From: Gracilariopsis chorda
Lineage: Eukaryota; Rhodophyta; Florideophyceae; Gracilariales; Gracilariaceae
NCBI GenBank assembly: GCA_003194525.1
Contig: NBIV01000051.1
Coordinates: forward strand, 1-64,000
Direction: 5' to 3'
DNA: 64,000 bases
Below the pieces are notes generated by a model. That model saw only the letters and a list, made by a program, of their open reading frames with translations. It searched no databases and was not told the DNA's origin. Positions 1 to 12,019 of this stretch are shown here, piece after piece; the stretch's first letter is position 1, and every line of letters starts with the position of its first letter. Made by a program: the position numbers and the translations under genes.

Positions 1-152
1 GGGAATGTATTGCACTACAGATTGTATTCTCAAGATTTCACAAAAAGCAAAAGATTTTTGTGCGCATTGGGTGGCGAGATTTTCCCGGACAACACACGGC
101 GTGCGCCATCCCAGCGTCACTAGCCACTTGCGCAAGAGGTTTGTCTCCAAGA

Positions 153-2285
153 ATGGCGCCGAAGGGTAAGAAGCGAGGCCCGGCCAAGGGGTGGTGCGGC
201 GAGTACGCCTAAAACGCGGCGAAAGGCTTATTGAAGGAGCGAACCGCGAGTGGAACGAAAGCAAGATCATGTGTTTCCAGGAGCGGATTCTCGGGGAGGA
301 GGTCAGAAGAAGGTGCTTTGAAGAGAGGGGGATGAGGTGGGGCCAAAGAACGTCGGATCCGAAGCGCACGACGAGTGAGATTTGAAGGCTGATGCCCATG
401 CGCTTGTAGCACGCCAGGAGAGATTCGGTTCGGGGACCAGCGATCTATGCTGGGTCTGGTGGTGGGGTGGAGGGTAAGAAAGGGTCGGTTGCTAAGAGAA
501 GAGAAGAGGTACCAGATCAGGGAGGGTTGAAAGCAAATGCGCGGGTCGAAGACCGAAATAAAGATGAAGAAATGCCGGAAAGGAAACAAATGGAAGGGGC
601 AGTTGCGCTGAAAAGAGTTGGAGCCCCAAGGGGAAATCAATATGGAGGAGAGGCAAATGTCCCTTTGGTAGAGAGTGATGGGGACGAAGAGGATCACATT
701 GTGAAGGGGAGATGGACGAGAGAGAGAATAAAGGAAGGAGTGGGACGCCGCTCTGATTTAAAAGGAAACGCGAGAAGTGGAAGAAGTGGTTCGGAGCGAC
801 GGATGGAATACAGGAAGCATCAAAAAGTGGAGAACGTACGAGCACCCCGGTACGGGCGCGAAAGGTGCAAATGGCTCAAGACTTGGAAAGTGATAAAGGA
901 AGCATAACGCCGCGGACTCAGGAAGGAATGCGAGAGAGGAAACGAAGTGTTTCATCGGTTGCCAAGTGAGCCTGCTGAGGAGCGACGGCTGCCTGTCAAT
1001 ATTTTGGAGATGCAGGGAATGACGACATCGGTATGATGTCTCGATCATCGTTAGTTGAGAGGGTCAATATGTTGAAGGCAGGAACTCGGGCAGATCAAAG
1101 GGGACCACTGCAGCCTAAAGATGTCGCTGAAGCTGACGCAAGAGGAACTGAAGAGGATGAGAGAAGAAATGAGCGAGAAGAATTTGCTGATAGATAGGTT
1201 ACGGGAAGGGATGAAGGTGAGACGAGGGGAGAGAAAGGGATCTGAAGGTGAAAAGGAATTGCGAGGGCGTAGGAAGTATGTGGTTGATGTGCAAGAGGGT
1301 TTTTATGGGTTTACCAGGGTAGTATATGATAGGTTGTTGTACTATGCGAAGGTGGAGGTATCGGAGCTTTGTTTTACTTCGGAGGGTGTGGAAAGGAACT
1401 GGAAGAATCGATGCGAAAGTATTGGGGAAGGGAAAAGAGGAGAGTGTGTTTGTTGTAGGAGGAAAGGAGATTGTACCTCGATGTCCGTTTGAGATTGCGT
1501 CTGAGCTGAGGTCGTACACGCCTTCGTCGCAAGGAGGAAGTAATGAACTATTGAAGTACTTGGTTGGCGTTGAGATTGAGGGGGAGAGATGGGAGTCGAT
1601 TCGTGAAGCGGGTAGGAAGGATCAATGCGTGCGGGAGGTTGTTGCGGACAGGTGTTTGAGGCAAAGTATGAAGCAGAAGTTGAGTGATGTGATTGGGGTT
1701 CGGAAGCGTGCGGCACGGGACAAAATGTTTTCGTTGCCTGGATATCACTTGATAGCCAGACGTGTGGGACCGCGAGAGGGGACGGAGCTAGACATGGAGT
1801 TGAAGAAGCAGTTAGAGGAAGTAAAGACGAAGTTCATGGGGGATGGGGAGGCGAGGAGTGGTAGGTTATGTTCTGGGAGGATGAAAACAATCGAAGATCT
1901 TACGTATTCTGGATTTCAGGTTGCTGGTCGGCTGAGGGAGTTTAGTGAAGAGGACATGTACTTCAAGAACGGGGCTGCAGTGGAAGTGTTGGAAGACTTC
2001 ATGGGATATGAGGTGGGGACGGAAAGGGAGGGAAAGATGGAGTACGTTGATGGGACAGTGATGCATTTTGCTCGTTTGGATGCGTGGATTGGATTGGTTT
2101 TGACTGCAATGGACACAGATATGGGGCGTGAAGGAAGACGGCAGTTGTTATTTTCTAGTTGTACGGGGAGTATCTTCGGCTTGCGGTGGAGAAAATACTT
2201 GTGGTGGCGTTGGAGAGGGTGGGAGAACTACATCATGAAGAATTGGAGAATGAAGGTTGCGATGACGGTGACCCGCGTTTTATAG
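153..2285 (+). pseudogene. decayed plus-strand gene of an unrecognised mobile element
   Basis: An ATG at 153 opens with a basic, Gly/Pro/Lys-rich N-terminus, but no single frame stays open. Plausible coding stretches (Glu, Lys, Arg and Leu rich, charged and helical) follow in different frames at about 191-385, 467-907, 1121-1480 and 1400-2285. The longest, 319 codons ending at 2285, continues in style from the preceding stretch in another frame, which suggests one ancestral protein of roughly 650-700 residues with several frameshifts. It converges with the C2H2 gene on the opposite strand and their ends overlap by about 50 bp. I do not recognise the family. The two genes may belong to one element, but no terminal repeats were found because the window starts too close. 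Coding status is inferred only from composition. Confidence 0.35.
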
Positions 2286-3477
2286 CTAGGAATGGGAGTA
2301 GAGAAGCGAAGGTAACGCTGTGGATACCTTCGAAATGGAAGATTGCGGAGATGGCGCGCTGAATGAGGTCCATTCTTGTTTCGCGTGGGATGCTGGAGGA
2401 CGAATGTGGGATGAAGTCTGCGTGGTCAGGGGAGGAAGAGGGGGAGAAGGAGGTTGGGAGGTATCCGAGGAGGGTGAGGTTTTCGGAGATACACTTTCGG
2501 CGGAATGCGTCTGAGAAGTTGAGAAGGGTGATTTGAAGGGGATATGAGTTGATGGAGGAGCTCTTGAGTGAGGTGGCGGACTTACCAGAGTATAACTGGA
2601 CGAAACCGACGGAAGATTCCACACCGGTTGTTTCGGGGGTGTGCCAGACGATGTCATTGATGTGGCACTGCATGATGGCTTGCTTGAAGGCAGGAACGAC
2701 TTTGTTTCCAAAGGCTGCGTCCATAGGATGGGCGAATGCCGGGGTGGAAGAGGAGGAAGGGGAAGATTGGGAGACAGGTTGGAAGAAGGTGTTGCTGAAG
2801 TGTGCGAGAGCGAGTTGTTGCTTCAGGACGTCTGTGGCGCATTTTTGGAAGAGGGTTGCGGAGAAGGAGTTGTGCTCGTCGGTGATTGTGAGAGGGAGGA
2901 AGCCGTTGGAGCTGATGCATTCCTTGAGGAGGTGTTCTTGGAGTGCGAGGCACTGCTTTGCGGAGGAGATGGATTTCTGGAAGGATGACTTGGAGAAGTC
3001 TGGGTGGTTGAGAAGGGAGATGAGTTCGTCGGCTTTGCGTGGGCTGAAGGAGGAAGCAATGGAGGAGATGCAGAGGACGAGTTGCTCGAGATGGGGGTTG
3101 TTGAGGAGAGGGGAGGGGGATTGGGACGAGGTATGGGGAGGTGGGTTTGAGGAGGAGACTGAACAGAGGGCGTGACTTGCCATGTGGTGTGCGTCTTGTG
3201 TTTGGAGGGAAAGGGAGGTTTCTTGGATGTGATAGGGTTCATCTTCGGCGAGGGGGACGTTGTTGGAGGGGCGGTGTGAGGGAGTGGGAGGAAAAATGGT
3301 GGAGAGGTTTGGAACGGATTTTCGTCGCTTGGTCCTTGGAGGGAACTGGACGGGAGCGTTGGCGGAGGAGGAAGGGACTTTGTCGGGGGTGAGTCGATGA
3401 GGGCACCTGCGTTGGTGACTCTGGAGAGAGAACGCGGTGCGGCCATAGAAGGTGCAACGGGGATGGCAACAGGGTAT
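2233..3477 (-). pseudogene. C2H2-type protein resembling the N-terminal half of Plavaka-like transposases
   Basis: This 414-codon frame starts at an ATG at 3477; an upstream in-frame ATG at 3678 only adds low-complexity His/Pro sequence. Near the N-terminus is a Cys-Cys-His-Cys cluster spaced like the first zinc finger of Plavaka-group (CACTA-related) transposases. Then comes a Ser/Pro/Thr-rich linker, then a region around residues 260-400 with a VQLYSGK-like stretch followed by a TLLGYLPT-like stretch. That order is typical of the segment just before the DDE core in Plavaka proteins. The frame stops there, so the catalytic part is missing. I read it as a truncated transposase. The family call rests on motif order seen by eye; a host zinc-finger gene is less likely given the abrupt end and the decayed neighbour. 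Confidence 0.45.
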
Positions 3478-3678
3478 CATGGCGGGGGAAGGAGAACGGA
3501 GAACGGGATGCTTGGAAACAGAGAAGGGAGGGTGGCGGCGGAGTGGGATATCGGGGAGCATAATATTATGGTGCACGTAGATGAGGTGGTGCACGTGATG
3601 CAGAGCGTCTTTTCGTAGGGCGTGGGGTAGAGCATGCGATGCAGGGAGCAGGTCGGGCAACGGGTGATACAAAGCCAA

Positions 3679-4014
3679 AGCTATTTGGTTATGTAAACGC
3701 TATGTATCTATTCTATCTCTTCTATCTATTCTATTTTGCTATTTGAAGGGGCACTCGCTCAGGACCAGTAAGATTTGGATTCCACGTGCACCTGAGAGGG
3801 TAGGTATTAGTGGAGTCTGGGGCTAGTTTTACCTCCAAAGAAACTGGTAAATGTCTAGTATACTGCTAGTCTTTTGTCCCAAGCAAACTAGCTCTGTGCT
3901 ATGTATGGAATTATTTTGAGAAATTTGATTCATTCAAAATTGGGTTTGAAGAGTCGTTATTCGTTCATTTTAACTCTTTGCCTTTTGAACGCCAAACTAG
4001 CATAACGAGAACAC
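3679..4014. repeat. spacer with degenerate TCTAT simple repeat
   Basis: No gene is visible. About 3706-3750 is an imperfect array of CTAT/TCTAT units. The rest is AT-rich spacer leading into the dispersed repeat at 4015. Confidence 0.4.
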
Positions 4015-4297
4015 CGACGCACTTGGCGGCACTGCCGGCCACGGCGCAATACGACACGTGTGAATCATGCCAACCATGAATAATATCCGTACGTTTGCCA
4101 CGCGTCCATCTATTTCAGATACCACAGAATTCACCAACGAAGGTTCCAAAATACCAATTAAAATTCATATCGAATTTCGCCTAATATTTCCGAGGTTCCA
4201 CTCATACCTGAGTTGAACCGATGCCAAGTCGGTACTGAATCATTCATATCCACCTCGCCTAGAGGGTATGTGCAAACGCATTGCTATACAAAACCGG
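4015..4297 (+). repeat. diverged dispersed repeat, copy A
   Basis: This stretch aligns by eye over about 280 bp with 15885-16170 in the same orientation. Shared blocks include GCCGGCCACGGCG, ATGATGCCA-like and CCAACGAA-GTTCCAAAA stretches, CCACTCATAC-TGAGT-GAACCGATGCC, and ACTGAATCATTCAT against ACCGAATCATTCAT. Identity is roughly 65-70%, with small indels. Similarity fades on both sides. The two copies flank the CENPB-type transposase and the chromovirus inserted in it. What the repeat is remains unknown; its reverse strand may hold the end of a reading frame, as in copy B. Confidence 0.65.
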
Positions 4298-4733
4298 GAA
4301 GGATAGTCTTGACGGTGGCGGACTCTGGGTTTTGTCCACGATCAGGTTGTACAGTGGTCGCTAACGGAAGAGTGGAGCGCTCACCAGGAAACAAATCGAG
4401 GGCTGCCGCATTATGTTCGTCGACTAACTGGTTTGTGGACGCAATGAGCAACTTTCTGAGATCCCCATCCTCCTTGCGTGGTGTTGTGAGCCACTTCCAC
4501 AGGAAGTGGTAAGAGGTTTGCTCTGCACTGGTAGATCTGAGTGGTAGTGGAGCGTTGTTGGATATTGTGTTGTGTGCAATGGAATGTAAGAGTGACGCAA
4601 ATGCCAGATCATCGGCTTGCCGTACTTGTTCGATGAGGTACAGGAATCTAACCGAGCCTGGTGTCCACAGATTACTATTCCATGGCAGTTCAATGAGAAT
4701 GCTTGTGTACAATCGTCTCACATGTTGTAGCAT
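4284..4733 (-). pseudogene. PIF1-family helicase fragment
   Basis: The 149-codon frame has two stretches matching the C-terminal half of PIF1-like helicases. One reads VRQADDLAFASLLHSIA, where the family has a MRQ..DP.F..LL..I block. The other reads LIASTNQLVDEHNAAAL followed by FPGER, like the family's ATN..VDE.N....LPGE block. The Walker A and B part is absent upstream, so this is an internal piece of about 130 residues. PIF1 helicases of this degenerate kind are common in Helitron-type elements and as free repeats in algal genomes. The frame ends at the edge of dispersed repeat A. It is most likely a transposon-derived relic. Assignment is from motif resemblance only. Confidence 0.5.
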
Positions 4734-5112
4734 TCAGGATGCATTGATATCGGATCACCGAGTAGTGGGTTAAGTCAAGGATGACATTCACAGCTTTACG
4801 CTATAGTACCTGACTGGCCAGCGAGGTTTATGAAAAGAACCCCTTTATGGAGGGATGTGAAGTACGAATAGTATTATGGCACTGTAGAGGGCCTCCACTA
4901 ACTATTAGTTTAATCTTAATTGTTTTTAATGTATTTAGTGCAGAGCCACACATTTAGACATGACAGTCATACTACTGCATGGCTTCGCAGCCTAGTAAAG
5001 GGCGACCTGCCCAGGTGAGGGACGCGAAGGCCAACCAACACCCTCAAGTCTTGACCCTTATGTTAGACCGTCGGGAATCCTAAGTCGCGTACGGCAAAGA
5101 ACCCCCTAAGTA
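4734..5112. other. spacer without a recognisable gene
   Basis: No convincing reading frame or RNA gene is seen. On the minus strand this is where the remainder of the transposase ending at 5113 would have continued, but no DDE motif is visible. Confidence 0.4.
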
Positions 5113-5212
5113 CTACTGCTTAATTGTTTCTGAGCTGTAGCTCTTTGTCCCGAGAATATCCTCACGTATTCTACACCTGACTGTCTTTGCTTGGCTCTTT
5201 CGCTTATTTTTG
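5113..5212 (-). pseudogene. CENPB-type transposase, distal piece beyond the chromovirus
   Basis: Reading the minus strand out of the left end of Gypsy copy 1 gives 32 codons rich in Lys and Arg (NKRKSQAKTVRC start) and then a stop at 5113. Removing the Gypsy element and one copy of the 5-bp target duplication joins this piece in frame to the proximal part at 15606-15123: the codons across the target site read LTFK then NKRK. The frame then ends without a DDE domain, so this transposon gene was already truncated, or stopped, downstream of its DNA-binding part. Confidence 0.7.
5208..5212. repeat. target-site duplication of Gypsy copy 1 (left)
   Basis: TTTTG lies immediately left of the LTR. 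The partner TTTTG is at 15123-15127, separated from the right LTR by one extra G at 15122. Confidence 0.7.
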
Positions 5213-6038
5213 TGTGGTGCAACGCCCCAAAGGGAAGAAACACTGAAAGACGTTCGGGATCTTTCCTCCGTGGAATTGAAACCAGTTGGGTAGAGCCCCT
5301 CTAGGGGTGGCACGGCGGAGCTGGGTTGTAAGACCGAGGCCACCCTTCGTGACTAGCGCAAGAGGGTTTAGGACAAGAATCGGTATCCGCAAGAGCGGGA
5401 ATGCGTCCTCGCCAGAGGTAGATTTCCACGTAAGTGGGTGTGTGTGAGCGGATGCGCACACGAGAGCCGCGGATAGCGGGAGGTGCTACCCTAAAAAGGG
5501 GGAAAAGGAAGGGCGAAGAGGAAGAAGAGAGGACGAAGTGAGTCGCGAGAGCGACGGGGGCGAACGGCGATGCCGGTAACAATATCCCTATACAGGGCAA
5601 AACATCAATGCAATTGGAATAATATGACTCCCAGTGATGGGTCACTTTAGATGTGCAAGGGGGTTAGATGTCCCGTGGTTCGCGGCGTTTCCCTCCAAGG
5701 AGGTGTAGAGCACGCGCGCAAGCGGTAACAACTAGAGCCAATTCTCCAGGTTGGGGTCCCTTGTTTGGGAAGGTTTACTGGTGCGATGGCAGTGCGCCGT
5801 CGCACTAAGTACTAGCTTCCCAGAAATGGGTGTGAAAATAATAAATAAAATCAACTAAAATACTCCACATTTCGTGGCAACATCCACTACTGTGGCCAAC
5901 CGCCAATTGACCCAAAACCGTGTCCTACGTGTCCATATCCACCATAGTGGGGCGTAGTTCATATACACACTACACAACCGATAATATCGGGAAAGCGTTC
6001 AAGTACCAAGACTCCCTCCCTGAGGGCGTTGCACTACA
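5213..6038 (-). repeat. 3' LTR of Gypsy copy 1
   Basis: The 826-bp LTR has 15-bp inverted ends, TGTGGTGCAACGCCC on the left and GGGCGTTGCACTACA on the right, and is bounded by TG and CA. Confidence 0.93.
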
Positions 6039-6052
6039 TATCCCCCCCTAAG
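6039..6052 (-). other. polypurine tract of Gypsy copy 1
   Basis: On the element's strand a G-rich tract (TTAGGGGGGGATA) directly precedes the 3' LTR. This is the normal site of second-strand priming. Confidence 0.8.
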
Positions 6053-6293
6053 ACGGGAAAACGACCGCGGACGCGGAGGGTTCCCAGACGAAAATGGGTG
6101 ATAAAAGTGCGTACGCCGTCTCCGGTTCTTTTTTTCTGGCATAGCCAGCGATTGTAGTATAGTGTTGTGGGGAGCTAGCTGCTCCCTTGAATAAACTTTC
6201 CCGTTTAGAACGGTGATTCTCGTTTGAGTTCCACGTCTTCGACGGACATTGAATTGTTATCCTTTCCTATCGCCCTCCGCTCGCGCGGCAACG

Positions 6294-6510
6294 TTACCCA
6301 ACTTGGGCATTTACCAGCGTGGCTGGAGCTGCAGTTCCCGTTTGACGGTGGTATCGCACGACCTGCGATCGTGGGAGGTGTTCAATTGGCTCCCACGTAT
6401 CCCCACCGGGGTCATACCCGTACCAGCCGACGCAGTATTGTAGAATACCATCCTGGTCCCAGGTGTGTCCGACAAGTCGGTCTACTACGAACTCTCGTTC
6501 GTAGACCTGC
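6294..6510 (-). other. chromodomain part of Gypsy copy 1
   Basis: The C-terminal end of the integrase region shows a chromodomain: an FVVDRLVGH strand, then QYCVGWYGYDPGGDTWEP with the conserved aromatic Trp/Tyr/Trp positions, then EHLP. Chromodomains on Gypsy integrases bind modified histones and are thought to steer insertion to heterochromatin. This fits the insertion of both copies into old transposons. Confidence 0.88.
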
Positions 6511-7549
6511 CGGCCGTGCCAGGTGGTGGTTGTACTCCCTTGTGAGGGTTGCCCGCGGTGCGGTATAATGTCCCTTAGCAGGGTGTTCGGCGATAACTCC
6601 GGCGTTGCCGTGCACTGTGGTAGCGGCCGCTGCTCGTGCGGGAGGATATCCCTCAAGAGCGTGTTTGGCGTCATGGTTTTCACCGACAACTTATTCCCCA
6701 TTGGGGCAGGGTCGTTTCCGCTCTCTCGGTATTGCGGGCGAACCGCCAGTCGGCGGGGGACTTGGGCTCCGCCTTCGCAGTGGAGTTCACGAACCGTGAG
6801 TTTGCGGAAAGACGACCGCTCCTGCGGAATCGGCGTTTCCACCATCCCCTGGGGGGTCCCGTGTGACACGGTGATTGGATGGCGAACCGCCTCCCTGCCA
6901 GGCGCACGAGTGCTCTGCACCATACGTTCCGGCGATGCCGTGGTGTCCCCGGCTACTGACGGGTTGCCTGGGGCTAACTCCGGTACACCGGTATTTTGGT
7001 CAAAATTCCCCTTTGGGGGGTGCCGGGCAGGTGCCGATGACACCCTTTTCAGGGGCCTTGCCACTAAGTGCGATGCAACGTCTCCATGAGGATAGGCAGC
7101 GTCCGGTACGACCGGTTTTGAGCGTGCGATGGCGCGCATTTTTCCCGAGTTCCTCGGTTCTTTGCCGCAGCGTTGCGGAAGTTGGCGCAAATTATTCCCC
7201 AGAGCGGGGGCTTCGATTCCGTCGACGACGGGAGGCGTTTCCAGCGCTTGCGCGCCAGGGCCTGAAGCTTTGACTGCGGCTTGGCTGCCTTTTTCACCAA
7301 GAGGGGTGTGGGTATTTCCCAGCGGCGCTGGCGTATCTGGGCGCCTCTTCTCCGCGGGGCGCAGGTCTGCTGGACCTAACTGGACCGCTTCTGCGGGGGC
7401 TTCCGCCTATGGCAGCTTCGATGCATCGCTCTGCTCAGGGGATTGGGGGCGATCGTCACCATACTCCCGTATCGGGGATCCTTCCCTGACAGGGGTGTGC
7501 GGTAGTTGCGCTTCAACCTTCCGTGTAGCACGGTATAATTCCCGCGTTT

Positions 7550-10500
7550 ATGGCGATGCCTCCGGGGATGGATCGGGAGATTGCATTTCCACTGCTGCGG
7601 TTTTGGGGGGGAGCTTCTTGTTTTCCCGTGACGGACGGTATAATTGCCGCTTTTGCGGGGCCTGCGCGTCTGGTTCTTGTTGCGCAGCACTGCCCGAGAA
7701 CGGGAGATTAGTGTCACGTGACATACTCTGTGCTCCACGGTCAGTGTTCCGTATGTTACGTGTTTCCCGTTGCGACGGTGATATCGTTCCTCGAAAACGA
7801 GTGTTCTCCTCCCCCTCCTTAGACGGAGCGGCGGGATAAGGGTTAAAATTCCCCGCCTGGCGGGTGTAAATTCGCGCCAGGGGGGCGGGCGTGGTAGGGG
7901 CGGGCGCTGAGAGGCCCGAGTTACCCGGCTGAGCCGATGAGTCCGACAGGGTCGGTAGGTCTGAGAGTCCCCGGCTGGGGTGTGGTAGTACCGTAGAACT
8001 AGTACTCCCGGATGATTCCGGTGTTACAGAGTCCGTAGAAATGGGGTTGCCTGGATCCAGGACTACCTCTGACGAGGGAGGAGGGGCAAGGACACCACGA
8101 TCACGGGAAATCCGTTCGTGCGTGTTGCCCATCTCTACCACGACAGTGTCGGTGTTTACAGAGATGACCTTGAATGGTCCATCCACCACAGGCGAGAGTT
8201 TATGGCGCTTCTCCCGTTCCGGGTTGTAGTAATCCTTCCTGATGAAGACGTAGTTATTCGCCCGAATTGGGGACGGGTTTCCTCGCAAGCGAGCATCAAA
8301 ATCCCGCTTGTAAGCGGCTTGGGCCCGTGCCATAGACTTCCGCGCAGCAGGGACCAGCTTGGAAAGCCATTGCTTCCATTGCTGCTGGTAGATACCCACT
8401 GATGGGAAATTGTCCAAGGTAGCTTGGGGTTCCAGCGCCACAGGCGGGGGTGTTCTAGATAGAACCAACTCGAATGGCGAAACTCCGGTAGTCCGGTGTA
8501 CCTGCGTGTTGTACGCGTAGGTTAACGCATCAGCATACATGTCCCAGTTCTTTGGGTGGTCTGCGACGTAGGAACGTAGCGCTGCGAGTAACGTCCGGTT
8601 AATCCGTTCAACTTGCCCATTACATTGGGGGTGGTAGGTAGTCGTGAACAAGTTCTTGACATTCAGGATGCGACAAACTTCGTGGAAGAACTTGCTCACG
8701 AATTGTTTCCCGTTATCAGAGAACACCTCCACAGGGGGACCGTAGACGAAAATCCAGTGCGTCACCAGAGCCTGGGCCACCGTGAGAGCGGTTATCCTCC
8801 GAAGAGAGACAGTCCGTACCAGCTTAGAAAAGCGGTCGGTAATGAAAAGTAGAAACTTGTTTCCACGTTTCGTGGTGAGTAGTGGTCCGAGAATATCGAT
8901 CGCGATAAACTCGAGCGGCGCCCTTGCGGGGAATAGTTTCATCTTCTTCGCATTTTTGCGGAGTTTAACGCGATTCTTTGCGCATTCGCTACAAAACCGC
9001 ACGGTTGCGTAGCAATCCACCGCCATGGCGGGCCAATAGTAATCCCTTTGCAGGGTTAGGTAGAGTTTTCTCCCACCTGAGTGACCTCCCATAGGGGCGT
9101 AGTGTGATAGATGTAACACCCGCGACTGCAAGGAATGAGGTACCACAATCTGTGGGCGGGCTTCGACCTTCCTTACGAGGTAGCCTTTGTCGTTTACCCC
9201 GAAAGGGAGATCTTCACCACCGTTGATACGGGCACGAACCCTCGTACAGAATGGGTCGCCGAATTGTTCTCGGATCATTTCTTCCGGTGATACCGGTACA
9301 AAGTTTCCCGGTAAAGGGTTCTCAGATTCATCTCGCGATGCGAGTAGTTCGTCAAAGTCAGCATCCTCGTCCCAGTTTTCTGGCCCAGCCTCGACGGCAC
9401 ATTCCGGATCATCCGGGTCTATGGCCATGAAACATGGGACTTCATCATCCGCCGCTGGGAGTGCTTCCCCACTTGTGGGTAATCGCGACAGAGCGTCGGC
9501 TTGGGTTTTCTGCGCGCCCTTCTTATGAATGACTTGGAAGTCATATTCTGCGAGGCGGATTCTCCAGCGCATGAGGCGTCCCGACGGGTCGGAGATATTC
9601 ATTAACCACCTCAGTGAGGAATTATCCGTGTACACGGTGAAGTTAACTCCCATAAGGTAGGGGCGTAGAGTGGTCATCGCCCATACGACGGCGAGGCACT
9701 CTTTCTCCGATACGGAGTAGTTCCGCTCATGAACATTGAGCGAGCGCAACCAATAACCAATTGGGTGCCGTTCCCCCTCGGGGGTGGTTTGAAAAAGAGC
9801 ACACCCGACTTGGTAGTCGCTCGAGTCCGTATCTACGGAGTATGGCAACCCAAGTTTTGGGAGATGTAGGATTGGTGCTGATGTGAAAGCCTCCTTCAAG
9901 GAGTTAAAGGCTTCCGATTGCTTGGGCGTAAATGTTCCCAGTTTTGGGGGGTTCCCCTTTCGCAACAACGCGTTCAGGGGCGCCGCTGTATCCGAAAAGT
10001 TCGGGATAAACCGTCGATAGACGTTGACCAGCCCCGAAAAAAAGCGCAGTTCCGTTTGAGTACGGGGCTCATTCGCCTCAACGAGGGATTTGACTCGAGC
10101 TTTCTCGATCGCTAACCGTCCAGGACGGATAATGTGACCCAGATACTTCACAGTATCTGTGAAAAACTCGCATTTCCTCAACTTGAGGGTAATTCCCGCA
10201 TCGCGGAGTACGGTCAGCACGTCTCGGACGTGAGTGAGATGGTCGTCCAACGAGTTGGAGAAGATGATAATATCATCAAGGTAGACCAGACACCTCCGCC
10301 ACTTAAAGCGGTTTAGTAGAATATCTACTGCACGCTGAAAGGTGGCGGGGGCCTTGGTTAACCCAAATGGCATCCGCTTGAAGCCGTACGTTCTTGCGTG
10401 GCAGGTGAATGCGGTTTTGTGGCGATCCTCCTGTCTGACAGGTACTTGCCAATATCCCCAATCGGCATCGAGAGCCGTGAACACGGTGGCGTCTCCGAGG

Positions 10501-10680
10501 GAGTCAATACACTCTTCCATACGAAGGATAGGGTACGAGTCCCTAACAGTCACAGCATTGAGCCGGTGGTAGTCGACACAGAACCTCCAGGTTCCGTCGG
10601 CCTTCAAAACCAGTACAACTGGGGATGCCCAGGGTGATTGAGCGGGCTCAATCACACCTGCGCGGAGCATCTTGTCCACT
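7550..10680 (-). other. pol part of Gypsy copy 1: RT, RNase H, integrase
   Basis: In order on the minus strand come three blocks. The reverse transcriptase has the VYLDDIIIFS block with the catalytic Asp pair. The Gypsy RNase H has the VYTDNSSLRWL block. The integrase has an HHCC zinc domain (HLSHYAPMGGHSGG and FCSECAKNR), then a D,D-35-E core (IAIDILGPL, VFSDNGKQF, HPQCNGQVER). The order RT-RH-INT is diagnostic of Ty3/Gypsy. This is a fossil and is described as such. Confidence 0.93.
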
Positions 10681-10699
10681 TGAGACTGCTCCTCTTACT

Positions 10700-12000
10700 G
10701 AGCTTTAGGACCTGCCCTGTAAGGGTGTTGTGCAACCGGTGGCGCACCGGGGAATAAATCGATCCGGTGTTCCGTTGCATTAATCCCGCCAAGCGAGCCA
10801 TCCCACATTGTGGTGAATTCCCGTAACATTGTACGGAGTTTGTCGCGGTGCGACTCTGGCACGTGACTGACGTCCAGCGCTTCAAGTGCCTTTTCGGGAT
10901 CAATCCGGTCGTTGCTCGATGGAGCATTGCCCTGTGGAACAGGTGTGGTTCGCAATTCCGAGTTACTCGGTATGTTCGACGCTAAAGTAGCGGTTTCCTC
11001 CCCTTCCTTAGACTTGACGTCTTCGGACGGCAGGGCGAACTCCTCAGAAGAGGTGGTAACTCCGAGTACATCGGCGGCTGTCATCTTCGTTGGCAGCATT
11101 CCCATAGGATGGGGGGTTACACTCCCAATTACTTGGTGTTTTACCAGATACTGGGGGTGTTTGCCAAGGTTGGCAACCAATATCCGGAAAGGAACATCCA
11201 GGGAAATGGAGACAATTCCATTAGCCAGCGCCAGCTGGGATTTCTCGTACAATGAGGCGAGGGGTTGTATAACCCGAAGACCGTGTTGACGGGAATTTAC
11301 CTGCACCCAGACTTGGGACTCAGGCGGTATAGAAACCGAGGCAGCGACGCGGAGCTTGGTGGACTTGCGGGACGCGGGCGGTGGTTCCTGCGCAGCAGGG
11401 AGCGGAACTTGTTTCCGAGAGGACCGCTTTAGCGGGCGGTGAACAATCGGAACCGACGATCCGTCGTCAAGTTCTACACGCCTGAGGCGGGGCCTGATTG
11501 CGTCGACAAATCTGTCGCAGTAATCACATCCCAGTATGACGGGTGCTGCCAATGAACGGCAAACGATGAAGTCCAACTCCACCACAGAGGTACCAAGTGT
11601 CACGACGAGGTCCACTGTGCCCACCGTTTGTAACGGATTGTTGTTCGCATCCGAAATGTTGGGGACCGCGTCAGAGCGGATACGAGACCGCACAAGCGGG
11701 GGTAACAATGATTCCACAACAAATTTGGGGCCTGCAGCTGTATCCAGGACGGTGAGAAACCTCACCATAAACTGGGGATCAAGGCCAAGGTCGGCATAGA
11801 CCTTGTAATTGCGCTTGGCCAGGACCAAGACTCTACCGGGAATCCGGGGATTTTTACTCCGTATCCACGGGCGACGCAACACACCGAGGTGCGCAGAGTC
11901 CGCGTCAGCGGTGTCTTTCCTCGAGAGGACTTTCATCGGGGAGCGAGGCGAGGACGCCTCGGGCGCCAACAGCCTCTTGTCTGAGGACGCCTCTCCCAAA
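10700..12000 (-). other. protease part of Gypsy copy 1
   Basis: A retropepsin-like stretch with a VLDTAAGPKFV active-site-like strand and a later VILGCDYCDRF strand lies between gag and RT, as in other Ty3/Gypsy elements. The region after the protease leads into the RT N-terminus. The same layout is seen in copy 2. Confidence 0.75.
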
Positions 12001-12019
12001 GGGGAGACTCCCTTTGTTA

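Noticed and set aside
7129-7839. 236-codon plus-strand frame opposite integrase of Gypsy copy 1
   Set aside because: It mirrors the pol coding strand, and the matching region of copy 2 does not keep the same frame; unlike 50474-52153 it has no independent support.
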